The notes beneath the pieces are model-generated. The model was not told the DNA's origin. It ran no database searches and saw only the letters and a program-made list of their open reading frames with translations. 38,400 bases of DNA. Source: JADHUC01 sp964617665 (GTDB lineage Bacteria > Planctomycetota > Planctomycetia > Pirellulales > Pirellulaceae). This document shows positions 1 to 5,078 of this stretch, in pieces. Position 1 is the first letter of the stretch. Each line of letters starts with the position of its first letter. The stretch is taken from positions 1-38,400 of the forward strand of contig CAZUAH010000078.1 of the NCBI GenBank assembly GCA_964617665.1, in the 5' to 3' direction. Made by a program: the position numbers and the translations under genes.

Positions 1-55
1 TGAAATCAATGAATAAACCTTAAAAGTTTACAATAATAGTTCAATATTTTGAACT
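1..55. repeat. 55-bp end repeat, identical to 38346-38400
   Basis: The first 55 bases match the last 55 exactly. They contain the palindrome AGTTCAATATTTTGAACT at 38-55. The simplest reading is the overlap left when a circular (or circularly permuted, or DTR-collapsed) genome is assembled with a 55-mer graph. Confidence 0.9.
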
Positions 56-91
56 TTTTTACGATTTCGTAAGATTATGTAAACTTTTATA

Positions 92-114
92 AATGGTCTG
101 ATGGTTTGACCATT
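92..114. promoter_or_regulatory. operator-like inverted repeat upstream of the first promoter
   Basis: AATGGTC (92-98) and GACCATT (108-114) form 7-bp arms around 9 bases, about 38 bp upstream of the -35 box at 152. A regulatory role is inferred from position only. Confidence 0.3.
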
Positions 115-151
115 CGGTGACAAAAGTTTTACAAAACTCTGAAAGCCCCTA

Positions 152-180
152 TTGACGCGGGTTTTCAAGCCTGGCACAAT
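152..180 (+). promoter_or_regulatory. sigma70-type promoter for the first early gene
   Basis: TTGACG (152-157), 17-base spacer, CACAAT (175-180). Start of transcription is expected near 187, giving a leader of about 105 nt before the ATG at 292. The leader holds an inverted repeat GGTTATG/CATAACC (205-211/228-234) and the palindrome at 236-252. Confidence 0.65.
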
Positions 181-235
181 ACTTGCTTGTCGAGCCTTGG
201 CATGGGTTATGCTACAGTATATAATCACATAACCG

Positions 236-252
236 AATCGCATAGTGCGATT
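236..252. repeat. family B palindrome AATCGCATAGTGCGATT
   Basis: Perfect 7-bp arms around TAG, in the 5' leader of the gene at 292. Same architecture as the sites at 1019, 2949, 3535 and 4189. Probably an operator or RNA element of the early region. Confidence 0.6.
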
Positions 253-291
253 GGGAATTATTTTTTACCTTATTATAAAGGAGTTTACGAC

Positions 292-891
292 ATGGAAAAA
301 TTAACCAAAAACGCAATGAATGAGATGAAAATCAGCAAGGCTGAAATTGCGCCCCTAACAGAATACCTTATTAAAGACAGGTATCAATCCGGTAATCATG
401 CCCTACAAAGATGGTCTGCTATTGGTTCTATATACAATCGTATCAAGCTTTGCAGTACTGTCAAGCGTACTGAACAAGTAAGCGTATTCAATGATATGAT
501 CGGCTTTGAGATTAAGAAGGATGAAAGAGCAGCAAGCTCACAACTGGCAAGCTATGACTTTTCAGCGGTTTATAAATGGTATAACAAAACATCCAGATTC
601 ATGGTATCACCAAGAAGCATTGTCAAGGCTTATGGTAAATATCTTGCCGATGAAAACAGCGTATCTGATGAAACACCAGAAAACGCCGAAAATACACCAG
701 AAAATGATAATACCAATTCAAATGCCTTTACAACAATCGTGAACGGTCTTAAATCAGCAAGGAAAAGTCTTGAAACAGCCATTAAAGATGATGAATTAAC
801 AAGCAATGATTTGATGCAAATCAAATTATTTGCGATGGGAATAAGCGAATTGATACCAGACTTGGATGCAGATACTCAAAGGGCAAGCTAA
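292..891 (+). CDS. early protein of unknown function (199 aa)
   Basis: I do not recognise the family. The ATG at 292 is preceded by AAAGGAG at good spacing; an upstream GTG-type extension to 187 has no ribosome site and would run through the leader palindrome. The protein is soluble, lysine-rich at the N-terminus, with an acidic, Asn/Thr/Glu-rich linker around residues 126-145 and a helical, acidic C-terminus. It is the first gene of the rightward arm, behind its own promoter, and is followed by three hairpins (906-1056) that isolate it from the next gene. Position suggests an early host-takeover or regulatory protein, but nothing in the sequence proves this. Confidence 0.75.
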   Translation: MEKLTKNAMNEMKISKAEIAPLTEYLIKDRYQSGNHALQRWSAIGSIYNRIKLCSTVKRTEQVSVFNDMIGFEIKKDERAASSQLASYDFSAVYKWYNKTSRFMVSPRSIVKAYGKYLADENSVSDETPENAENTPENDNTNSNAFTTIVNGLKSARKSLETAIKDDELTSNDLMQIKLFAMGISELIPDLDADTQRAS

Positions 892-909
892 ACACTAACC
901 ACAATATCA

Positions 910-927
910 GGGCGGAACATCCCGCCC
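910..927. repeat. family A palindrome, GC variant
   Basis: GGGCGGAACATCCCGCCC, between the genes at 292 and 1060. It matches the GGGTGGGACATCCCACCC form except at three bases, two of them compensatory. Flanks extend the pairing to ATCAGGGCGG/CCGCCCTGAT (906-931), so it could also fold as an RNA hairpin. Confidence 0.6.
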
Positions 928-934
928 TGATAAC

Positions 935-980
935 AATGCCAAAAGGCTTTTTACTGCAAAGTAAAAAGCCTTTTGGCATT
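935..980. terminator. perfect 21-bp stem-loop with GCAA loop
   Basis: Arms 935-955 and 960-980 pair over 21 bp without mismatch around a GCAA tetraloop. It lies 44 bases after the stop at 891. No U-tract follows, so a classical intrinsic terminator is not shown; the arms themselves contain T5 and A5 runs. It may end early transcription, protect RNA 3' ends or bind a protein. Confidence 0.45.
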
Positions 981-999
981 GTATAAGATGCAATCCCTA

Positions 1000-1056
1000 A
1001 TTTTATCCTTTTAATTTTGATTCGCATTATGCGAATCAAAATTAAAAGGATAAAAT
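1000..1056. repeat. 57-bp near-perfect palindrome over the ribosome site of the next gene
   Basis: Arms 1000-1027 and 1029-1056 are perfectly complementary (28 bp) around one unpaired base. The centre is a family B site (GATTCGCATTATGCGAATC, 1019-1037). The AAAAGGA ribosome site for the ATG at 1060 lies in the right arm and would be paired in RNA. Confidence 0.9.
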
Positions 1057-1059
1057 AAA

Positions 1060-1215
1060 ATGACTTTTTGTTTAATGATTAACCAATGGTTAGATGATAG
1101 CCCAAAATACTTATATGATTTATCGAAAGATACTATCAAGGTATTTAAAGGCATTGCGAATCAATTAACCTTTGAACAAATTTTATCTTTACACTATCTT
1201 TTAAATAAAAAATAA
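1060..1215 (+). CDS. small protein of unknown function (51 aa)
   Basis: The ATG at 1060 follows AAAAGGATAAAATAAA. The protein starts MTFCLMINQWLDDSPKYL and ends LSLHYLLNKK; it is hydrophobic-aromatic with an amphipathic second half and no known motif. Its ribosome site sits inside the right arm of the 57-bp palindrome at 1000-1056, so translation may depend on opening that hairpin. Whether it is a genuine gene rests on the ribosome site, the coding-like composition and the dedicated upstream structure. Confidence 0.55.
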   Translation: MTFCLMINQWLDDSPKYLYDLSKDTIKVFKGIANQLTFEQILSLHYLLNKK

Positions 1216-1241
1216 AATCGCAGCAAGCGTAGTAGCGGACA

Positions 1242-1259
1242 GGGTGGGACATCCCACCC
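1242..1259. repeat. family A palindrome GGGTGGGACATCCCACCC
   Basis: Intergenic, 29 bases upstream of the ATG at 1289. Perfect 9-bp arms 1241-1249/1252-1260 around CA. The same 18-mer occurs at 5037 and 37924. Confidence 0.85.
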
Positions 1260-1260
1260 T

Positions 1261-1287
1261 AAACATGGTAGAACAGGAGGTGCGGAG
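1261..1287 (+). repeat. 27-bp leader repeat, copy 1
   Basis: Identical to 2781-2807. It carries ACAGGAGGTGCGG, so it is a duplicated ribosome-site cassette placed directly before two unrelated small genes (1289 and 2807). Confidence 0.85.
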
Positions 1288-1288
1288 A

Positions 1289-1489
1289 ATGCCGAAAACA
1301 AGAATCGAATTTAAAACTATTGATGAAGCGTTAAGTCATCAAAAGAAACATGGTGGCAGAGTAGTGGTTAATAGATGGCGACCGAGCTACAAGCGTAACG
1401 TAACGACCAGGTTGCTATGGTTCAGTTACCACTATACCCAAACTGAGATATGTGAAGAGTTAAAAGGCTGTATTGACGACATGGTATAA
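1289..1489 (+). CDS. small basic protein of unknown function (66 aa)
   Basis: The ATG at 1289 is chosen because AGGAGG lies 8 bases upstream; the longer reading from the GTG at 1244 would translate a family A palindrome and the duplicated leader. The protein begins MPKTRIEFKTIDEALSHQ and is rich in Arg/Lys and aromatic residues, with a pattern like short phage proteins that carry a DEAL/EAI-type helix. No function can be assigned. The gene at 1920 shows a loosely similar opening (TAEEAIKAFSEGKEF). Confidence 0.65.
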   Translation: MPKTRIEFKTIDEALSHQKKHGGRVVVNRWRPSYKRNVTTRLLWFSYHYTQTEICEELKGCIDDMV

Positions 1490-1848
1490 CCTAAAAGGAA
1501 GTAGACAATCGTGTACTTTCCTACCATTGGTAGGGCGTGTCCCATCCTGAGCGATTCAATAGCCTTTACGCAAATCGTAACAGGCTATTACTTTTCGTAA
1601 GGGCTTAACTGTCTGTAATCGTTAGATATAATACCAATATTATACATAAATACCATAGCTTTTAAAAACTCTCAAAAGGTTAGCATTTGAAAAACACGTA
1701 TATCGTATAGTTTACTCAGGTTATGGTATTTTTGTATAACTTTGACAATATCCCCAACAATATCAACTGCTTAACTACATACGAAAAGTGTTAGCAGTCA
1801 ACGGTTTTGTAAAGGCGACCCAATCAAGCACTAAAGGAGGTAGACAAC
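1490..1848. other. 359-bp non-coding stretch
   Basis: Holds the small palindrome CTACCATTGGTAG (about 1521-1533), the hairpin at 1558-1589, and AT-rich sequence with a TATAAT near 1628 lacking a good -35 box and a weak TTTACT-N18-TATAAC around 1710-1740. No ORF with a ribosome site was seen until 1849. Confidence 0.5.
1558..1589 (+). other. imperfect hairpin in intergenic DNA
   Basis: AATAGCCTTTACG (1558-1570) pairs with CGTAACAGGCTATT (1576-1589), 13 bp with one bulged C and a 5-base loop. It is followed by only ACTTTTCG, so it is a weak terminator candidate at best. Confidence 0.35.
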
Positions 1849-1932
1849 ATGAAAGAATTATTGATTGCATACGCAATAATTGTAGTAGGTTCATTATTAA
1901 CTTTAGGAGGATTATTATTATGGGTGAACTAA
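1849..1932 (+). CDS. 27-residue single-span membrane peptide
   Basis: ATG at 1849 with AAAGGAGG 8-9 bases upstream. The product MKELLIAYAIIVVGSLLTLG followed by GLLLWVN is almost entirely one hydrophobic helix. Its end overlaps the start of the next gene (ATG 1920) by 13 bases, and the internal TAGGAGGA serves as that gene's ribosome site. Such peptides in phages can act on the host membrane, but no family is recognised. Confidence 0.55.
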   Translation: MKELLIAYAIIVVGSLLTLGGLLLWVN

Positions 1933-2138
1933 CAAGAGGAACAGTAACTCCTGCATTTAGGGATTACAACACAGCAGAAGAAGCAATCAAAGCGTTTAGC
2001 GAAGGCAAGGAGTTTTACTACCATAGTCCAGATATCATGATGCCGGTACAGTTACACAGTATCCGTGATTGGGAACCTGGAAGTCGTGTTGGTATACGCT
2101 ATAAACGCAAAACCGAAAAGGTTATGTACATCGTTTAG
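1920..2138 (+). CDS. small protein of unknown function (72 aa)
   Basis: ATG at 1920 with TAGGAGGA (1904-1911) upstream; longer readings lack a ribosome site. Begins MGELTRGTVTPAFRDYN and ends RYKRKTEKVMYIV. The central W-x-P-G-S-R-V-G-I-R-Y pattern suggests a small beta-fold. Translationally coupled to the membrane peptide at 1849. Confidence 0.65.
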   Translation: MGELTRGTVTPAFRDYNTAEEAIKAFSEGKEFYYHSPDIMMPVQLHSIRDWEPGSRVGIRYKRKTEKVMYIV

Positions 2139-2154
2139 ATCGCATAGTGTGAAC
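2139..2154. repeat. family B site, imperfect
   Basis: ATCGCATAGTGTGAAC, between the stop at 2138 and the ribosome site for 2169. Left half matches the family B consensus and the right half has TGTGAA instead of TGCGAA. Confidence 0.4.
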
Positions 2155-2168
2155 AGAAAGGGGGACAG

Positions 2169-2372
2169 ATGGCAATTTTTAAAGTATCTCTAACTATTGA
2201 GATTCCGGATGAACTTATTACAAAAACTATGGGTATTCACGACCCAGAAGAATCCGGCGATTTCCCTTCGGTTAAAGAATTTATTGACCGTGAAATGGGT
2301 TGGATTTTCCCTGTAAACTATTTAGAAAAAGTAGAAGTCGTAGTAGACCGAATAAGAAAAGAAGGAGAATAA
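2169..2372 (+). CDS. small acidic protein of unknown function (67 aa)
   Basis: ATG at 2169 behind AAAGGGGGACAG. Begins MAIFKVSLTIEIPDELITK, an alternating hydrophobic beta-strand pattern, and ends in a basic helix. The next gene starts on the base after its stop codon. No family recognised. Confidence 0.65.
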   Translation: MAIFKVSLTIEIPDELITKTMGIHDPEESGDFPSVKEFIDREMGWIFPVNYLEKVEVVVDRIRKEGE

Positions 2373-2597
2373 ATGGAAACTTATGATTTCAGCCCTAAAG
2401 AATGTAGGGTATTAGTGGCAGTATGTAACGGCGATTTCCGTTATTTGACTAAAGATGATTTATCTATAGACATAGGCAATAAGTCGGATGTAATCTACCA
2501 TGTGTGGCGTAGGCGTGGCGACTCCCTGCCGTATATCGTAGTCGGCACTCAGTTTATATACTTTAATGGTAGGAGGAATGACAGATGCGGCGATTAG
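2373..2597 (+). CDS. small protein of unknown function (74 aa)
   Basis: ATG at 2373 directly follows the previous stop; GAAGGAG lies inside the end of the preceding gene. Begins METYDFSPKECRVLVAV. The run KDDLSIDIGNKSDVIYHVWRR (residues 27 on) reads like a helix-turn-helix start, so a small DNA-binding protein is possible but unproven. Overlaps the next gene by 13 bases. Confidence 0.6.
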   Translation: METYDFSPKECRVLVAVCNGDFRYLTKDDLSIDIGNKSDVIYHVWRRRGDSLPYIVVGTQFIYFNGRRNDRCGD

Positions 2598-2791
2598 GTT
2601 TAGCTTGTCTAGTGGCCTTGGTGCTAAGTATGGCTGTACATCTGTACTTGCTGCAGCAAGAGGTGTGGCGGATGCGGGGTGTGTTGTCACACCACTATGA
2701 GTTGATCCAACATATCGAAGCTCGTGGCTGCAAAGTTATAGGAGTAAACCCGAAGCTGAAAGGCAAAATTGCCCCAGGTAAAACATGGTAG
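2585..2791 (+). CDS. small membrane-anchored protein (68 aa)
   Basis: ATG at 2585 with GGAGGAATGACAG upstream, inside the end of the gene at 2373. Residues 4-21 form a hydrophobic segment after MRR, followed by a soluble tail of about 45 residues with charged helices. The topology suggests one N-terminal membrane span. A family A palindrome (2678-2693) is read as GVLSHH in the tail. The duplicated 27-bp leader begins just before its stop. Confidence 0.55.
   Translation: MRRLGLACLVALVLSMAVHLYLLQQEVWRMRGVLSHHYELIQHIEARGCKVIGVNPKLKGKIAPGKTW
2678..2693. repeat. family A palindrome GGTGTGTTGTCACACC
   Basis: Inside the gene at 2585, read as GVLSHH. Same 16-mer as the site at 19711. Confidence 0.85.
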
Positions 2792-2807
2792 AACAGGAGG
2801 TGCGGAG
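2781..2807 (+). repeat. 27-bp leader repeat, copy 2
   Basis: Identical to 1261-1287. Here it overlaps the end of the gene at 2585 and supplies AGGAGG (2795-2800) for the GTG start at 2807. Confidence 0.85.
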
Positions 2808-2935
2808 TGACTTATTATCGTGATCCAGAGGATAAAGTAACTGAGGAAATTCAGTGTACAGAATGTGGCGGAGTAGTTAAAGTATCATACCTGCCGAATG
2901 AATGGGATAGCTGGCAATGTAGATATATTAAGTGA
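2807..2935 (+). CDS. small cysteine protein (42 aa), possible zinc knuckle
   Basis: GTG at 2807, 6 bases after AGGAGG. The product carries CTECGG (Cys17, Cys20) and a third Cys near the end (WQCRYIK), resembling half of a zinc ribbon. With only three cysteines the metal site would be incomplete or intermolecular. A GTG start for a longer form of the next gene overlaps its stop. Confidence 0.5.
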   Translation: MTYYRDPEDKVTEEIQCTECGGVVKVSYLPNEWDSWQCRYIK

Positions 2936-2948
2936 AAACGATTATTAG

Positions 2949-2963
2949 TTCGCACTATGCGAA
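2949..2963. repeat. family B palindrome TTCGCACTATGCGAA
   Basis: Six-base arms around CTA, just upstream of GAAGGAGGGAG, the ribosome site of the gene at 2977. Confidence 0.65.
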
Positions 2964-2976
2964 CGAAGGAGGGAGT

Positions 2977-3183
2977 ATGATCGACATAAAATTAAAGCAG
3001 ATTTATGAAGATTTGAAACAAATCGGGCGTTCTAATGTATGCCCAGGATGGGACTGCAACTATTGTAGAAAATTGTTCCCCCGAATTATAGGGCGGGTTC
3101 TTTGCCCGTGTCATGTTGGATATAGTAGTCACTATCTTATCCGAAAAGTGAAAGAGATTCTTAATCAATTAGAGAAGGAGTAG
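2977..3183 (+). CDS. small cysteine-rich protein (68 aa)
   Basis: The ATG at 2977 follows GAAGGAGGGAGT. A GTG at 2932 in frame would overlap the previous stop but would translate the family B palindrome, so I prefer the shorter form. Cysteines are clustered as CPGWDCNYC and CPC, consistent with a zinc-binding fold, with a helical Lys-rich C-terminus (KVKEILNQLEKE). No family recognised. Confidence 0.6.
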   Translation: MIDIKLKQIYEDLKQIGRSNVCPGWDCNYCRKLFPRIIGRVLCPCHVGYSSHYLIRKVKEILNQLEKE

Positions 3184-3187
3184 AACT

Positions 3188-3376
3188 ATGACTGTAAAAC
3201 CAGTACATAAAGAGTTTGTAACAGCAGAATACAAACAAGCATTGTTCAAACGAAAGAAGTATTCATGTGACCCGCCGCCAGTTTCTACAGGGAAGTGGAA
3301 CGACCAGGATTGGATCAAGTGGATAGATTCACATGGTAGATGGTGGGTAAACTTTCCAGAACCTGCTGAGAAATAA
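3188..3376 (+). CDS. small protein of unknown function (62 aa)
   Basis: ATG at 3188 with GAGAAGGAG upstream, 4 bases after the previous stop. Rich in Lys, Trp and Pro; a WIKWIDSHGRWWVNFPEP stretch ends the protein. Last gene of the early cluster before the strong promoter at 3399. Confidence 0.6.
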   Translation: MTVKPVHKEFVTAEYKQALFKRKKYSCDPPPVSTGKWNDQDWIKWIDSHGRWWVNFPEPAEK

Positions 3377-3398
3377 GTAGATTCAGAGCAGAAAAGAC

Positions 3399-3427
3399 TT
3401 GACATTTACCTTTATATGTGGTATAAT
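3399..3427 (+). promoter_or_regulatory. perfect-consensus sigma70 promoter driving the ParB/replication operon
   Basis: TTGACA (3399-3404), 17-base spacer, TATAAT (3422-3427), with an extended TGG before the -10. The 17 bases 3388-3404 and 18 bases 3419-3436 are identical to those of the leftward promoter at 38010-38038; only the spacer interior differs. Expected start near 3434. Confidence 0.9.
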
Positions 3428-3462
3428 ATAGGTAGATAAAGTGGAAAAATACACATCTTATA

Positions 3463-3489
3463 AAAGGTTGAGCAGGCAGATCAACCTTT
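3463..3489 (+). other. leader hairpin downstream of the 3399 promoter
   Basis: AAAGGTTGA (3463-3471) pairs with TCAACCTTT (3481-3489) around a 9-base loop, about 30 nt into the transcript. Followed by CTAAATG, not by a U-tract, so attenuation is possible but not shown. Confidence 0.5.
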
Positions 3490-3505
3490 CTAAATGATCC
3501 TTCGT

Positions 3506-3521
3506 GGTGTGACAACACACC
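3506..3521. repeat. family A palindrome GGTGTGACAACACACC
   Basis: In the untranslated leader between the 3399 promoter and the ParB-like gene, about 72 bases downstream of the predicted start of transcription. Confidence 0.85.
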
Positions 3522-3534
3522 CCGACAATTTAAC

Positions 3535-3547
3535 TCGCATAGTGCGA
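3535..3547. repeat. family B palindrome TCGCATAGTGCGA
   Basis: Five-base arms around TAG, upstream of the ParB-like gene's ribosome site and 13 bases after the family A site. Confidence 0.6.
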
Positions 3548-3577
3548 ACGAACTTTTATTTAAAGGAGTAATTTATT

Positions 3578-5023
3578 ATGAGTACAAATCTTACTATCGG
3601 ACTCGGACAACTCAAAGCCAACCCTTATCGTGACCTCAATTTGTTTCCTATTAATGGAATCGTTGTAGATTCTTTGAAGGAATCCATCAAGGATACAGAT
3701 TTCTGGGATAACCTTGTAGTACGGTTGGAGAACAATACGCTGTGTGACGGCACACCCATAGCGTCCGCTGCAGAATTGACAGCACTTTTCAATAGTGACC
3801 ATGACTTTGCCCGGGAAGTATTTGAGCTTTGCTATGGACACCACAGACTTGCTGCACTTGAAGACTTGGGCTGGGATGATGTTGATCTACCCGTGAAGTG
3901 GGTATCCGATGAAAACATGTTGAAAATGATGGCGAATGAGAACAAGGATTCTTCCATGAATCAGATCGCCGTTAAACTGGAGACTGTACGTCAAGTAAAA
4001 GCGTCTCTGGAAGAAACTCTTGCAGGCTACAAGAACTTTTCCGCCTACAAGAAAGACAAAGGTGCCTTGTATTCCAATAAGCAGGGATTTGAAAATGCCA
4101 GAGAAAACGGTGTAGGTTTTAAAGCCGTAAAGAAATTTCTCGGTGAAACCTGGAGCGAAACAGATATCCGGTATTCTTTCGCAGTTCTTTCGCACATTGC
4201 GAACGGATGTTTTCTGCAGGAAGATGTCATTGATGTACCTTCCATCGGTTTGCTTGAGAGCATCGGCGGCATTGCGGATTTCATTCTGCATGGAAATGCC
4301 AAGAAAGAAATGGTAGCTCCTGACTGGCCTCAATTCTTTAAAGATGATGCCATTGCGGAGATCGTTGATAGGTGCAAAGTGGATGCCAAAGGGTGGCAGA
4401 AAGTGACTGTATCACAGTTGCGGAAAGCCAAATCCTTACTCGTTAATGAAGGTATCAACCCTGCATCCTTCCTTAAATCCGGTAACGTCAAGACTGCTTT
4501 TGATATAGTGAAAGCCACTAAAGGTATGGTCTATATTGACGACAAAGACCTGGAATTTAACCTCGCTGCCATCGAAGAACTGCGGGACAAAGAGGGATTC
4601 TCTGACTACCATGATCTTGAAGAACTGCTGAAACGTGTAATTGAATCTGTAACCAAATCTCTGGATCGCAAAGCCGCAGGCAAAGACGATGAAGATGAGC
4701 TGGAACCTGTTGACGGTAGCGAACTTGAGAAGACCATCGCAGATGCGGACGATGAGATTGCTGTTCCAAATATGTTTGAGATGGGTGAGATGGATGACGA
4801 CACTGTTGTACCTGTCGGCCATATCGTTTCTACCTACGTTCAGACTGTCCAGCATCTTGTTGCTGGTGTCGCTGAACTTGGTGAGAGGTTGGAAGAAGTT
4901 GGCGAAGATACGGTCTTTGATGCGGCAAGCATTAATGCCTTGGCCGCTATCGCTCAACTTACTCTTGCCCGTTCCGGCAAAGAAACCCTGATCGAGGTTT
5001 TCAACTCCGTAACTAACGGCTAA
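3578..5023 (+). CDS. ParB-like DNA-binding protein (481 aa)
   Basis: The N-terminal ~125 residues follow the ParB/Srx pattern: KANPYRDLNLFPI (box I), VDSLKESIKDTDFWDNLVVR, then GHHRLAAL (residues 87-94) in the place of the GERRxxA nucleotide-binding motif and ENKD (121-124) in the place of the EN motif. A helical region near residues 180-215 (FKAVKKFLGETWSETDIRYS) reads like the ParB helix-turn-helix. The C-terminal part has an acidic stretch (about 370-405) and a long helical segment that could dimerise. ATG 3578 has AAAGGAG upstream. Known ParB proteins bind CTP and load at 16-bp parS palindromes. No ParA gene is present. Two DNA motifs lie inside the gene (3741, 4189). Sulfiredoxin-like or nuclease activity is an alternative for this fold. 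Confidence 0.75.
   Translation: MSTNLTIGLGQLKANPYRDLNLFPINGIVVDSLKESIKDTDFWDNLVVRLENNTLCDGTPIASAAELTALFNSDHDFAREVFELCYGHHRLAALEDLGWDDVDLPVKWVSDENMLKMMANENKDSSMNQIAVKLETVRQVKASLEETLAGYKNFSAYKKDKGALYSNKQGFENARENGVGFKAVKKFLGETWSETDIRYSFAVLSHIANGCFLQEDVIDVPSIGLLESIGGIADFILHGNAKKEMVAPDWPQFFKDDAIAEIVDRCKVDAKGWQKVTVSQLRKAKSLLVNEGINPASFLKSGNVKTAFDIVKATKGMVYIDDKDLEFNLAAIEELRDKEGFSDYHDLEELLKRVIESVTKSLDRKAAGKDDEDELEPVDGSELEKTIADADDEIAVPNMFEMGEMDDDTVVPVGHIVSTYVQTVQHLVAGVAELGERLEEVGEDTVFDAASINALAAIAQLTLARSGKETLIEVFNSVTNG
3741..3756. repeat. family A palindrome TGTGTGACGGCACACC
   Basis: Inside the ParB-like gene near its 5' end, read as LCDGTP. Core arms GTGTG/CACAC intact. Confidence 0.7.
4189..4203. repeat. 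family B palindrome TTCGCACATTGCGAA inside the ParB-like gene
   Basis: Six-base arms TTCGCA/TGCGAA around CAT. It is the only family B site found well inside a coding region. Confidence 0.5.
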
Positions 5024-5036
5024 CCCTACCATGTGC

Positions 5037-5054
5037 GGGTGGGACATCCCACCC
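5037..5054. repeat. family A palindrome GGGTGGGACATCCCACCC
   Basis: In the 55-bp gap between the ParB-like gene and the DUF2800 gene; identical to the 18-mers at 1242 and 37924. Confidence 0.85.
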
Positions 5055-5078
5055 TGCCATCAACTAAGGAGAAGTCGT

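Noticed and set aside
187..291. 35-residue N-terminal extension of the first gene
   Set aside because: No ribosome site upstream, the region overlaps the expected transcription start and contains the leader palindrome; ATG 292 has AAAGGAG.
1533..1548. GGGCGTGTCCCATCCT as a family A site
   Set aside because: Arms do not pair in the family A register; only loose similarity.
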